Shown here: piece by piece, positions 48,136 to 60,700 of the stretch
Numbering within the stretch: the first letter of the stretch is position 1
How the letters are laid out: each line of letters starts with the position of its first letter
Assembly: GCA_022606135.1 (NCBI GenBank)
Contig: JABYQN010000003.1
Location: forward strand, 1,798,001 to 1,862,000
Source: Fomes fomentarius
Lineage: Eukaryota; Basidiomycota; Agaricomycetes; Polyporales; Polyporaceae
DNA: 64,000 nt
Direction of reading: 5' to 3'
The notes under the pieces: model-generated
Seen by the model: the letters and a program-made list of their open reading frames with translations, nothing else
Databases searched by the model: none
Told to the model about the DNA's origin: nothing
Program-made: the position numbers and the translations under genes

Positions 48136-49041
48136 CTATGGACTCTCCACGACTTTTCCTCGTTCCTCTTGGATACGAGTCTTGACATCTGCGACGGCCT
48201 GACCCCTCTCTGCGCGGCGCTCAGCGATGAGACGCAGGATGTTTCCTCGCGATGCCGTGGTACCAGTCCGCCACTTCCAACCCTTCCCATCCAGTGAACG
48301 CGTCATGCGCAGGAAGTATGACTGCATGTCTGTTTCTTTCTTGCCAACCAGCAGACGCTCCTCCAGATCCTTCCTCCGCTCCACCCTCTCCTCCGCAGAC
48401 ATGTCCTCCTCGGCGAGGGGGTAGTAGAACGGTTCGACAAGACCGACGACCGCTCGTTTGTATGTCCTATCTGCGAAAGTCGTCACCGTCCGGCCAGGGA
48501 CCTTGCGGAGGGGAGACTGGTAGTTGTCGGTGCGGATGTACGTGGTCTGCACGCCGTAGGCAGCAAGCAGATACGAGCGAATGTCCGTCTTCGTCACGGA
48601 CTGGGGGACGCGGAACGTCGCCTCGTACGGGTTGTACGGCTGGCCCGGGGGCGTGTGGTTGCGCACCATCTTGAAGATGATGTTCGGCAGGTAGATCTTC
48701 TGGCCGACGACCACCGACTCTGCCTCCCCGTCCTCCCCGCGCTTCCCCACCGTCCGCACGCCGCGCACTCGGCTCCTGCGCACGTTCAGCCTCTCCAGCC
48801 ATTGCTCCTCTGTCAGCGACGTTCCATCCTGCCGTAGGAGTTCGCCCTTGGCCAGCGCGCGTTGGTAACGCGCGAATTCGGACGGTGTCAGACCTTCGGG
48901 CGTGGAGTCGGATTGGAGGGGTTCCACATCAAGGCCCTTTCGTGCGCGTCGTAGCCGAACTGCTCGTGGTGCAGAAGCCGTTCGTGCAGCGGCCGCTGCT
49001 TCAGGGATGGTCGCGTAGAGGCGACGGAGAGTGGGAAACAT
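48136..49041 (-). CDS. MRP20: Mitochondrial large-subunit ribosomal protein uL23m
   Basis: Component of the mitochondrial 54S ribosomal subunit near the exit tunnel (yeast Mrp20). It is a single exon of 301 codons plus stop, unusual in this intron-rich window. The start MFPTLRRLYATIPEAAAAAR is a typical cleavable mitochondrial presequence. The uL23 core is VGQKIYLPNIIFKMVRNHTP, PYEATFRVPQSVTKTDIRSY, LLAAYGVQTTYIRTDNYQSP and a basic C-terminal tail (RLIAERRAERGQAVADVKTR). The in-frame upstream extension to 49155 lacks conserved features, so the ATG at 49039-49041 is preferred. Intact. Confidence 0.93.
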   Translation of the reverse strand: MFPTLRRLYATIPEAAAAARTASAPRAVRLRRARKGLDVEPLQSDSTPEGLTPSEFARYQRALAKGELLRQDGTSLTEEQWLERLNVRRSRVRGVRTVGKRGEDGEAESVVVGQKIYLPNIIFKMVRNHTPPGQPYNPYEATFRVPQSVTKTDIRSYLLAAYGVQTTYIRTDNYQSPLRKVPGRTVTTFADRTYKRAVVGLVEPFYYPLAEEDMSAEERVERRKDLEERLLVGKKETDMQSYFLRMTRSLDGKGWKWRTGTTASRGNILRLIAERRAERGQAVADVKTRIQEERGKVVESP

Positions 49042-49674
49042 GAAGACTGTTGGCACCAGGTTGGCGCTCAGTGAAGTCGCGCTCTCTGGCAGACGGCGAT
49101 CCCGTCTGGCGGAGTTGCGAATCCGATCAATCCGACAAAGCTCCGACAGCAACAAACGCTGGGCCGTCGATCTCAGCGTTTACCAAACTTGCTCGAGGGC
49201 ACTAGATGATCTTAGGTATGTAGATGTACGTCTACCCTTTGCTAGGGTTGGGAGATCTGTGAGCTATATAATATCGTACGTAAGACTGAGACCGGCGATA
49301 TGATCGCATACTGTTACTGGAAACGTAGCAGCAACACGCGCACACTGGCCGAACAACTATAGCTTCGACGGTTGCACCGATTGGATAACCGTAAACTCAT
49401 GAGCGAGAAGGCAAGGGAACTTACTATCTTCTTATCTTCCTGGAACGAGCGCAGATCAGCATCCCATACGATGCATTCGAGCAAACGACTAGCCGTGGCC
49501 GTACTGAACACTGCAGGTCTAGGACGGAGTTCAGTATATATATATATGACGCTTCCTCTTCGCTTCTGCATGTCTAACCACATATGGAAACAGATCTGCG
49601 TTCATATCGCATCGTCACACGCAGGGAAGTTGCGGTAGTAAGGTTATGGAAAGTGAACTGACTCCGTTCAAACT
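49042..49674. other. Intergenic between uL23m promoter and P450 3' end
   Basis: About 630 bases including a (ta)n tract at 49534-49546. No gene supported. Confidence 0.45.
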
Positions 49675-51718
49675 TCAGGGAACTGTGGCACGGACCAACG
49701 CCTCTCTCTGAGTATCTCGTGGTACGATGCGGCACTCGAACGGATCCGGATGTCTAGGAAGGCGGAGGCTATGGATGACGGCGGAACGTTCATGCTCAAT
49801 GACGACTTACGAGACTGCCAAATGGTTGCCCATCCACACGTCCATCGTCTTCGGATTTCCATTTGCGTCTAAGGGCGGACTGATCTGGAATATATGCAAG
49901 ATCGAAGCACAGATAATGAACATCGCAGTTCCCGCAAAATCTTTCCCCGGGCAGCCCCTGAAAGTAGCGTGAGACCAACAATGCGAACGGCAGTCGAGGA
50001 ACGAGCAGCGTACCTCCGACCGAAACCGAAAGCGTAGTTGAATGGGTTCTTGGCATCTGGAGTAGACTCGTCATCATGAAGAAAGCGTTCAGGATAGAAG
50101 TGTTCCGGATCTGGGTATAAGGATTCGTCTCGAGATAAAGCCCTGTGCAAGAGGATGATTGATTGAGTACATGCGCTCAGGGGCGGGAGCCTGGACGGAC
50201 CATTGATTAGCCAAAACGATAGAGCCTCCAGGAATGAGGGAGTCCTTGTAAATGTCGTCGTCTACGGAGCGATGCGGTACACCGATGGGGGCAACCGCAT
50301 GCCAGCGCAAGACCTCCTTCGTGAGAGCATTGACGTATAGTAGCGAGCCCTGGTCGGAGAAATCGGGGAGGCGATCCCAACCAACCACCGCATCCAACTC
50401 CGCCTGTGCCTTCTTCTGGGCGTCGGGGTATAGCGCCATGGCGAGGATGAATGCGTGAATGGACGAGTTGGTCTGGCGCGGCGGATGTCATCTTCCGATT
50501 CCGAGCCTCATGGCGCACAGCAGGTCTTATTACTCACCGTATCAGCACCAGCTTGAGACAGACGATCGTTCAGATAGAATCAGCCGTCTGGGCGCGACAG
50601 AACGCATGTCTTTACGTACCCGCATATATCGTTGCAGTAAGGTTCCTAACCAGTTCCTTATCCTCGCCATCCTCGATCAACTGCGTGATCGCGGAGTCCT
50701 TCACACCGTTCTTTTTCTAAGGGAGTGTGAAGTCTTTGGGTGTACGGAATAGCGACGGAGACCGCTCACCATTTCCTCCTGGGCGGAGTCGAATAATCTA
50801 TCCCTGATACCGTACAACTCCTTCTTCCAATCCTGCGCGAGTCGTTTGAAACCTGTGCCGGGCGCCCATGCAGGAAGGCGTTGCAAGAAAGGAAATGCTT
50901 CCACTGCATGTCGCCCCGGCGTGCTGATGTCCTCGGCGATGGTCGCAAGCTTTTTGACTAGTTTGTAATGCGTTTTGTCACCTGTAATTAGGTCAACGCC
51001 GTACACTATTCGCACAATGGACGCGGCGAATGCGCTTGATGACATGCCGAAATCAGAGGGACATCAACGCAGTGAGGGAGATGTTCCAATATACTCACAA
51101 TTTTATGTGGTAGGAAAAGTCATCCGGAGTCGCGAGTAGGCCGTGAAGGAGATTGTGCGTGATCTGAGACAGTACAGGCTGGTACTGTGTTACCATCGTA
51201 GGCTGGAGTAGCCTATGTACGGCTCGCCGATACCTACGCCATTCCGGGCCGTAATTCTTGAAGACAAAGATCCAGTCGAGGTTCGTCCTTGATGTGATGT
51301 CAGATGTCAGAGCGGCGCAGCATCCCTCTTGGAAGGGACGACTTACAGGTTGACCATGACCGACTCCGGGCGATCGGAGTAATTCGTGGACCTCTTCTCG
51401 AATAACTCGCATGCTGCTTCATAAGATCCCAACAGAACAATGGATTGCCCGAGGACCTTCAGGTATACAACGTCGCCTTATCCGATGATCATTGAGCTGG
51501 CAAGAGCGCTCCAAGATGCATTTCTTAGACTTACCATATTTGAGCGACAGATCCCGAAATTCCCGGCCCAAATGCTTCCGCGGAAAGTGGAGGGCGTTGC
51601 CTATGACCGGCAGAGGAGGGGGCCCAGGTGGTAGACACCCTCGTCCTGGCCTGCCATACCTGTAGGCAAAGAGAGCAATCGCGCTGGCGATAAGAAGCGT
51701 AGGCCACTGCCAAGTCAT
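49675..51718 (-). CDS. Cytochrome P450 monooxygenase
   Basis: Heme-thiolate monooxygenase of a basidiomycete family often annotated as O-methylsterigmatocystin oxidoreductase-like; the substrate is unknown. An N-terminal membrane anchor (TLLIASAIALFAYRYG) is followed by the proline hinge LPPGPPPLPVIGNALHFPRK. Then come YGPEWRRYRRAVHRLLQP (helix C, WxxxR), the I-helix AGADT spliced to TNSSIHAFILAMALYP, the K-helix KEVLRW (ExxR) and HRSVDDDIYKDSLIPGGS. The final exons splice FGFGRR to GCPGKDFAGTAM, completing the FxxGxRxCxG heme loop with its Cys. They end VPRDTQREALVRATVP, stop 49675-49677. About ten exons. All catalytic motifs are present, so the gene looks functional. No neighbouring biosynthetic genes suggest a cluster. 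Confidence 0.93.
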
Positions 51719-54700
51719 GAGACCGGGCGCTCCGACTAAATAGCAGTTTCAGTCGGCCGACCGTCAACCAGGAAAAACGTATGTCGAACGAGAAACGTAC
51801 CGACTTCGAAGAAGGATGGGAGTGGCGGAACAGGTTGTCTGCGGATCGTCAGGTTGAGAAATTCGCTGTATCGGACTTGTTAGCGGATTCACAAATATCA
51901 TGTTGCGACAGATCCGGCGGTGCTAAGAAGCTTAATGCGGCGGCCTCGGTGCCGCTCATGGTGCCACTCACCGTCGTGAATTGATTTCCGAAGATATGAT
52001 GCTAAGGATGGCGACGCACGGCATCCGCGCTACGCTTCGTGCCAAATCTTGTAAGCTGTTGAAGCAGTCTTCCATGCTGTAGGCGTATAGTTAGTAGAAA
52101 CTCTTCTGAGTAATGGCTTCATCAGTTGTTCTGTACACTGCCGCTTCGGACGTACTTGAAAAGGAAGAGAAGTATGGAGCAAGTGGTCAAGTGCTCCCAG
52201 AGGACGCGCCCACGGTAATATGCTGCTTAAAAATGGGAGTGATGCTAGTAATGGATTAGTAGGGCAGTATCTGTGGGTCCTCACGCGCTGTCTTCAGGTC
52301 ATTGCCGGAGTATGAATGGTCTGATCCCGACACCCCGACACCCGACCGACCAGTGCGGAGCCAACCGTCCAGCGGGCGTCAGCGGCTACTTATATCAAAA
52401 CCTAACCTGACACACTCGTCTCTTGGTTGCCTTTTTTGGCTTAGTTCTGCCATAACCACGAGTGTTTCGCTCAACATATGCTCCTACATCACCGTACCAT
52501 ACGATGGCTTTCGCTCTCTTCGTGTTAACATCCCAATGTTACTCGCACACTGTAAGATACCAGTCTCTATGGTGAAAACGGGCTCGCATTCACTTTGCAC
52601 TGGGAGATGTTTTGGCGCATGCTGCTTCTGCAAAGCCCAAGTCACTACAGTCATCATTTCTTGGAAGCCTATCCAGCCTGTCCTCATGCGCATGTGAAAA
52701 TAAGTACCACACGAGAAAAGGTAAGGGTTTGTCATCGCACGAACCCATTTCAACATTGTGTCCGGCGGGGAGGCGCCACCGACCCAACTACACACGGGTC
52801 ATTCACCCGTGACGCACATTGGCGCACATGGGGCAGCTCGTATCCCCGTTTGCTCCTACCTACACGGTATCAGCCCCTGGAGCTTGCAACGCTCAAGATG
52901 GTGACCATGACTGAGCGAGTGGCGTGCATAGTTTTCAACTCCTCATGCGGTGGCGGTAAGGAGTTCCGGGTCAGAAAGAGGTGTTCTCCGAATCCGCAGC
53001 ACGAGGAAATAGGGCGGCAACGTAGACACTTTAACTTCTCGAGAAGATGAGATGCCAGCGTATCGGTAGTTCACAGGCCCGCAGGTTGAGACGCCGTGAA
53101 GGCCTAGTCTGTGTCGGTAGCATTCCGCTCGCGTAACACATGTCAATTCGAAGGACGTCAGTGGTCACATGCTGGCAAGTCGGGCCGTATGAGTATCTAC
53201 CGCTCACAAAGAACTCTTTCAAGCTAGGACGAAGACAACCTCGCAAGCAAACAAACGTGGCCTCTCTACTACCAAGTAAGGTCACCAAGGACATACAGTG
53301 ATCGACACTTACTATGAGGGAAATGACGCGTCATAGGGCATCTTAGTCTGTACGGAGGCATAGGTCGACGACATATGTCGGCGAATCTTGCCCACACGTC
53401 ATCATCCAAGTAATCTCCCGATTCTAGCGGATGTGCAGGGATCCCGCGGCGGTAAATGTTCTAGAAGGGTGGTCAACCCGCAATCTATGAACAACACCGA
53501 TAGCGTCGGCATCTGTATCCATATGATCCTTGCCGCACGATCTGCAAAGGAGATACATACTGCACTGTGAAGGTACACTATGTAGGTAGGATACTTGACA
53601 ATTGGGCCTGCCTGATATGGTAACTTCAAGAAGGTCGGAGGCGACTCTCGACCCCGAATTGTATCATTTACTATGGTTTGTACTTATTGACAAGGTTCAT
53701 GCGAGAAATCAGGACACCCAGTCCTCGGTGTCCTCCCTTCCATTTACACAGAGCCAAAAGAACGACCCCTGTCAAAAAAGCAGCCAGGCACCTGGAGAAG
53801 GCACTCACCGGAACTAGTCGCTCCAATCGAGATTGCACTCGAGCAGTGGTGGAGACACCAGCCACGGCTCCTCAATAACCCATCCCGGAATTGTCCACAA
53901 GCATGAAGAAACTCGTCCCTACAACGTGCACTTGGTGTCCATTGAACGCAGGGTCGTTCCCGGAGAAGCGGAGATCCAGCGCCTGTCGCTGCTCCGCTCA
54001 TCGCTTCGGCTGCCAGTATAAAGAAGTAGAGGTATGGTGTGGTGCTAACAGCGTCTTCCAGTCCAGCCTCACTGTAGTCAACACACAACCTCCACATGTG
54101 CTGGAACATCATCACCTATCACAAATGGGACTGTGGGTTCCATCAGAACACAGGCCGTAACCGAGTTTGTATCCATTCTAAGAGGTCTTGTCGTTTACTC
54201 ACATCGTTGCCAGGTCGATTGTCGCCGGCGTGTTTGCAGGTTGAGTGACCATCACCCAATCGAGGCGCACGACTGTCACAATGGTTGTGTTGGAACGTGA
54301 GTGTCGACAGGCGCTGTCTATTTCGGTGTTCACTGACTCGCATGAGTAGCCAGACCGAGGACCAGCACCTGGTCATGGAGCAATCTGCAAACGTCTGTCA
54401 GCAGTGCCGCGAGGCAGGCCGCAGTCGGCACCCTGGGATTCCCGACGATGACGATGGATCGGGAGGGATACAGTACAGGTACATCGTCGCCAACTATGGG
54501 AATAGGACATAGAGTCGGAGAGGAGAGAAAAAAGAGAGCATGAGAAGGAACCCTGCAGTAGTTTGTAACAGCGCACTTGTCCTTGAGATTGTGACAGAAA
54601 TCGTCAGCCTATGTGAGTGCATACTAGGGGAGCGTACATAATAGTAACATCGCACCAGTGTCGCAAGCAAACCGGTACAGAAGAATGTCTAGTACTAGTT

Positions 54701-55018
54701 TCCACGACGAGCACGCCGCAACGAACTTGACGAAGACAAGTCAATAAGTTGTTGACCCATTGCGACCATTCATCCCAGCTAGCTCTATAGATGGCCGTGT
54801 TCCAGATCTTGCCGGATGAGCGCGTGGAGAGTATGAGTATCATGGTGTGAGTAGACCCAACACTCGAATGTAGCTCAGCGCGTCGCGCGTCAAGAGGTTG
54901 GCGCCGAGTCACATGTCAAAACGCGTCTCAAGCTCGTTTCTTGTCCTCAGCCACCATCGTTCCGCCTCCTTCTCTCTGCTCCTCCTTCGTGGCGCCATCT
55001 CTATCGCTTTTTGAGACT
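51719..55018. other. Gene-poor interval between divergent P450 and NUP85
   Basis: About 3.3 kb. A minus-strand stretch near 54320-53960 (TVVRLDWVMVTQPANTPATI; AVSTTPYLYFFILAAEAM) has a slightly coding-like look but no start, family or clean splicing. Nothing else supported. Holds both promoters. Confidence 0.4.
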
Positions 55019-57772
55019 ATGCACACAGAAGAACGCGTCACGTACCTCCTTCCCCCTCTGTTCGCAACTGGAGCGGTAGAAGGCTTCGCAAAGTCAGGGA
55101 AGACCCTCTCCCTGGCGTTGTCTCCAAGAGACGATACAATTGCAGTTCACGCTTCTCTCACCGTATGTCAACATTGGAACTATGGCGAGGTGTGGGCGTG
55201 GCTGATAATCACGTCTAGTCTCCTCAAACACTGCGTTCACAAGATCCCTCGTGCACCTCCAAGGAGCAGCAGGTCTATTTTGCAGGTCTGCACCAGGCAC
55301 CTTTGTCAGAACGGCGAGTGGTACGTCAAACAGTCCACCCACTATCTCTCCGATTGCGACCTCCCTCCAGTTCATAACAGACACCTCGATCATCTTCGCA
55401 GCCGTTCGGAATCTGTTGAAGGAGGCTCGGGCCAAGAACATCGAATTGTCAGTCCATCCGCTTATATCCTGCGTGCGCGTACACACAATTTTACCGGTCA
55501 TCAACTCAGGCTGCAAAGCGAAAATGAAGTGCAAGCCCTCAACAAGCTTGCCAATGATTACATCAACTTCTGCAAGGAGTGCTGCATGTATGCCTCGGTA
55601 TGTCTAGCTATAACCTTCTTCCGTTCCGCCACCGCCTTCAACTTCTACTGCGATCCAGCAAAACATCTCTCGCCCCGATCCTCTCCAACTTGATGCCGAA
55701 CACTATCGAAGGCTATACACATGCTTCTCGCTCTTTGGCGTGCTTTACCTCCCGGAACCAGGACTCGAAGACATCCCCGTGGGCGACGAACTCATGGAGT
55801 GGTTGAACGCACACTTCATCGAACCCTCAACACAAGAAGGGGACGAGCTGAGTGGTCAAGAACGTCCTTGGGAAGACCCAGCCTTCTGGCCGTATCTGAC
55901 CAGGTGAGTACCATCACGTTGATGCTTCATGGGTTCGCCGTCAACGCATCGCCACTTGACAGGACATCGTTACGGGGTCTTTCCAAGGCATCCGCATTCT
56001 TCCTCAACGTTCTCTCCAGACACCCGTCGACATACCTCCAGCCACTCGCACAGCAGCTTTCGCCGCTCCTCACAAACCATCCACGCTTGCACCACTTCTC
56101 AGCTGAACGCGAATTCGCAGTCGCTTCGCGGAGATGGAAGGACAAGGTGAAGTTGCTGCGTATCGAGCTAGACCGCGTGCCGGAAAGCGAACGGGAGGAC
56201 GGGTTTGAGAACTGGTGGGACCGCTTCAGTGACATAGTTGGCATCCTCGAGGGGCGCGGAGACATCATCAAGAGGGTCTGCGTCGAACTCGGTGCAGACT
56301 GGAAGGAGGTGTGCGCAGTGTGGGGCATCTTCGTCGACACACGACTGAGGAGACAGGACTTGCCGTAAGTCCTTTGTGTGCACGTGCATAGCATTGGAAT
56401 TGACTAGTGTCTTCCCCAGGGAAGTCGTAGCTCAAGTCCTGGACGAGATGCCTTCAGACCCCACGGATCGGGAAGACATGGTCCACTCGTCACTTTTCCT
56501 CGGAAAACCCAGGCAGGCTCTCCTCGAAGCTGCTCAGCTGGACGTCTGGCTTGCGGCGCATCTAGCCGACCTGATGGAGGCTATCGAGGTTATTGACCCC
56601 GAGCTTGACGAGTGAGGCGCCTCCTCTCTTCCGGGTCGATCGTGCCGCTTACGTTACTCTCTAGTGCTCAGCTATCTCTGCGGCAACACTATATCGTTGA
56701 TTACGCCGAGTACCTACTTTCAGACCCGGCACTATGGCGTATTACGGTGGAATACTTGTACTCCTGCGGCGAAATCGGGCAAGGCATGGCGGATCAAGTG
56801 CTCATGCGTGTTCCGCTTCGCCTACAAGCACCTAAGGACGCAGCGGCGGCAGGAGAGGAAGCTGCTCGCATCCGTAGCGGACACCTAGCGGGGGTCCTGA
56901 AGGATGTCAACCAGACATGCTATGAGCACCAGAGGGAGGAGATCCGACGAATGGTGTGCAGAGTAGGTTCAATCGGTTCACATGAGCCGTTCTTCGGCTG
57001 ATGTATACCTCTCATAGGTGGCGGCGCAGACGTTCGTGCGCGAAAAGGAATACGGGCTCGCCGTGTCATATTGCACTTCGGCAGAAGACTGGGCTGGTCT
57101 TGGACGGGTGATCGACCTGGTGCTCGAAGAGTACATCGTGCAAGGTAGGTTGACCGGGTGATGGAGGGCGTAATATACTCCGTGACTGACAAACCACCCG
57201 ACTGCCAGGCCCAGAAAAATTTTCGCAGCTTGTTGCGCATATCGCCCCCTCGCTCCACCACGTCCGTGTGGATGCCGGAACGACCCTCCATGCCCCAGCT
57301 GTTTTCCTGCATAGACTCAAGTTCGCCGTGCGGTTTGCCGAGTTCCACCAGCGCCGGGCAAATGGAGATAGCCAGGGCGCAGCCTTGGACGTCGTGACGA
57401 TGATCCGCGAGGAAATTGCGCCACAGTCGTGGTGGGCCGTAATTTTGTGCGACGCCGTCGAGCTTCTGCAATACAGTACGTACTTTGCAGGAACCGATCC
57501 AGTGGGAGGCTAACCTTGCGCAATCTGTAGGCGACGCCATGCCATTCACGTCGAACGACGCATGTCTGCTCATCCAGAAGCTGGAGGAGATCCATATCGG
57601 TGTCACACAGGGCTGCGGGGATGACTATCTGACGGTGCTTTCTAGATTTGTGAAAGGTGGCGAGAAGCATGCTCTGCAGCGATTGCAGACTGTGAGGTTG
57701 TCGCTTGCGCGGTACTATGCCCGCTGCGCAACGATCGGGGTGGGAGGGAGGTCAAGCGGATGGAATTATTGA
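55019..57772 (+). CDS. NUP85: Nucleoporin Nup85
   Basis: Subunit of the Y-shaped Nup84/Nup107-160 scaffold complex of the nuclear pore. The start MHTEERVTYLLPPLFATGAV is followed, after a 52-nt intron, by SSNTAFTRSLVHLQGAAGLF and FITDTSIIFAAVRNLLKEAR. Then come EHYRRLYTCFSLFGVLYLPE and an all-helical body: ASAFFLNVLSRHPSTYLQPL, FENWWDRFSDIVGILEGRGD, LLEAAQLDVWLAAHLADLME, DYAEYLLSDPALWRITVEYL (the W-x-L alpha-solenoid signature), TFVREKEYGLAVSYCTSAED and the C-terminal SLARYYARCA. A 55-nt intron near 57471-57525 joins ELLQY to SDAMPFTSND and resolves an apparent frame change. Stop 57770-57772. About ten exons; length fits the family. Intact. Confidence 0.87.
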
Positions 57773-60700
57773 GAGTGCTTGTCGAAGGGTCCGTGCTGTA
57801 GATAACTACCGTCCTCCTCCGTGGCATGTACAATAGCAGCCATTTTTGCGTGACGGCGAGCTTCCGGGACCCCGCCTCGAGCAAGAGGCTATAAGAATGA
57901 AGAATTACAGAGCGGATATGTTCCGGTTTGCCTGGCCGTAGAACCTACCAGACCAGAGGCGTGCCGCAGATGTGGTGACTAAGGACAGGACGGGCATGAG
58001 CAGCGAAAGGATACGGTTAGTAGCGGTCATTTGGTCTCCATTCGGGGGTGTGCTGCCGGGCGAAGGGGAGCAGCGCGAAGCAAAATGGTCGCCAGGACCC
58101 CGAGTCACCAAGTTTGTTTATCTTGAGACCTGTAATCGGTCGAATAACGAGGGAGGGAAGTGTCGGAACCATCGGCGAGCTTGGTGTCGGTGGAATTGGA
58201 TTCAGGATGGACCCCATTCTAGAACGAAGGAAAGAATCGGGGTCGCAGGGTGGGCGTGCCAGGGGCCAGTCTCATGGCGCAAGAAGACCGCGATTGAGCG
58301 GCGAGTGCTCCAGAGAACGAACGCGGGTCTTCACGAGGTATGCCAGATGTAGCAGGGAGCTTGCACATGCCGTGGCATGGGAAAGAACGGAAAGGTAACA
58401 TTTGAACCCTGGCGGCCGGAAAAGGGGGATGCAGGGGTATGCCGGTGGAACAGAGTTAGCTGGGTGGAGTTGCAGACTTGGGGGTCTAGCGCAGACGATG
58501 CACTAGGCCCCCACTAGCCGATTGCAGACCACGCACCTATGAGCCCTGCACCAGATCCCCCTGCGTTGTCCCGAGCACGTCGGCCTGCGGTGTGCGTTGG
58601 GACCACGATACCCCGCCCCATCCGGATCCCTCCAGGGCAGATGTTGAGCCAAAGATTGACTAGTGAATGATGAGCACTGGTGCGCGGGTGTGGAAGAACT
58701 ATCCCATAGGAGCTTGGGTGTCGTGTGGAGAGCGTGCGTGGTCAGCGTATGAAGTGAGTGACGGCGTGTCTGTGCCCCGACGCCATAGCGTGTGATTAGA
58801 ACAAACCGCGCCCCGTGTCCCGCGTCGGGGCAACCTTCCTCCATTTTACCAGCAGTGGCCCGTCTCTTACGCACAAGCCCTCGGCCGTAGTTGCGCACGA
58901 GCTGAGGTGCAGATGAGACAATATCAACGGTGGCCACCAGCGGGAGATAGCGGGATAGGCCCGGCGATGGTCCACTAGGGCTCAGTGTCGGGTACTTAAG
59001 CCAACTGTCCGCTAATCCCATCGCTGCCAGCCGTTGCACGACCTGCCTACCTGCTTGCAGCGGGATTACTGTGTCTCAAGGGTCGCTCAAAGAGCTTCTG
59101 CCAGGTCGACATGCGCCGCCTGGTGTGTGCGATGAACTGAACCATCGTCATGATCGACGGCAGATCGCCCTTGCTACCCGTGACGTCGTCGTCCAACACC
59201 GTCACCCTCGTGTGGTTTTGTATACAGTCAACGGAGTGTCCGGGAGGACAGTTGAGGCCATAGGCGGCCGTCAGAAGGGCACACACCTCGAGCCATGGAC
59301 TGCCCAGATGATCAGGAGCCGTGACAACACTCCTGGATATTTGATCCAGAATCGGTCTGGAGGGTCCAAACCCCAAGGTGTGTTTCGGTTGATAATTGCC
59401 CCCCGCCCGCCAGCGTACGGTCGTACAGCACGATGACCGCGATCCCTGTAGGTGCATTTGGATTTTCGTTTACCGTCAGTAAGGGGCCTAATACTACAAG
59501 AACGACAGACGCTTGCGTGGTTAGGCTAAGTGCCTTTTGTCCTTGCAACAATGCCCAGCTACTGTGCGGCCTGAACACAGGTAGCAGCAGAGCACTGTTG
59601 ATCTTGGGTTTGACTCGTCGTTTGTCTGCCCACGCGCCACGCGCTATGCACTACAACGTAGTCATACCAGTGAGCGAAGGATGCTCTGTACAGCTTGAAG
59701 GTTTAACGATACCCACCTAGCAAATGATACTATAATTCAGCTGGGAAAACGCTGCAGATCACGCAGACCGCTGCAGTGTTCACTAAGTCTGCTCGTCACG
59801 ACCGATGGTCGCAGTCAGGTCGGTCCTCAGGCATACTCAGGCCCTCCCTGGCACAACACTGGTAGCTCTACTACAACCAATCAGGTGGGTAATCATCAGA
59901 GTTGAGCGCCATACGTAGTTGACAGAGAGGCCAACATGACACGTACAGATTGGCGACACTCCTTTGACGGTTGACGTTGCCCATTCAGGGAAGGCGGATT
60001 CCTGGCGGAGCCGTTGATGGGGGGCACAACTGGCAAGAGAGGATCGTTGTGGGCTTTTATGTATCCCTGTCAACGAGTTCCGACTGATTGGCCCTTCTGC
60101 CCGAATGGTTCCTGTCACAAGCGTGGGTGTTCCTTGAACTGAATTTCTGGGGTTGGTGAACGCTGACCGGCGGATCTTGTAGTCCGGCACCTGCTGCGCT
60201 CGCTCGCCGCCTCCCAATCAGCGCCCAGCTCCCAGCTCTTCTCGGACCCTGCGACTTGTGGAGACTGGGGGAACCATACTGAACCATGAGGACTCGGAAA
60301 GGTGGAGCGGTTTTGCACGCTGTATTCCCACTCGGGCGTGGCTAGCCAGCGCACGTCGGCTTCAGCGGACAGGAGAATACTGTGGTACAAAAAGTATGAG
60401 TAAGAGCTCCGTTCGCGAAACGCGATACGCGCTTTGCTGTGACCCTTGCGGCGTTGCCGGCCCCTCGAACGGCCGTCACGTCCCACATCCCTCAGTCTCA
60501 CACCCAACTCACCCCAAACTTCATTCTTACCCTCTTATCCTCATCGGACCGTGCCGTGCTCCCATTCGTTCTCCATTTGGTACCGGGAGATGCAAGACGA
60601 GACAGTGCATCCCAGGAGCCAATCGTAAGCTCACGGTGGTCGCGCGGGTCAAGCGCCGTCAGGTACGCCCATCCCAACTTTACACTCACCTCCATCACTG

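Noticed and set aside
49675..51718. P450 as part of a secondary-metabolite cluster
   Set aside because: Neighbours are a mitochondrial ribosomal protein, a gene-poor gap and a nucleoporin; no terpene synthase, PKS, NRPS or transporter is nearby.
57471..57485. A 15-nt intron gtacgt..ttgcag in NUP85
   Set aside because: Removing 15 nt keeps the wrong frame; a 55-nt intron ending at ctgtag restores the right frame and the conserved sequence.
58503..59039. 178-codon minus-strand open frame
   Set aside because: No recognisable motif and composition like random moderately GC-rich sequence.
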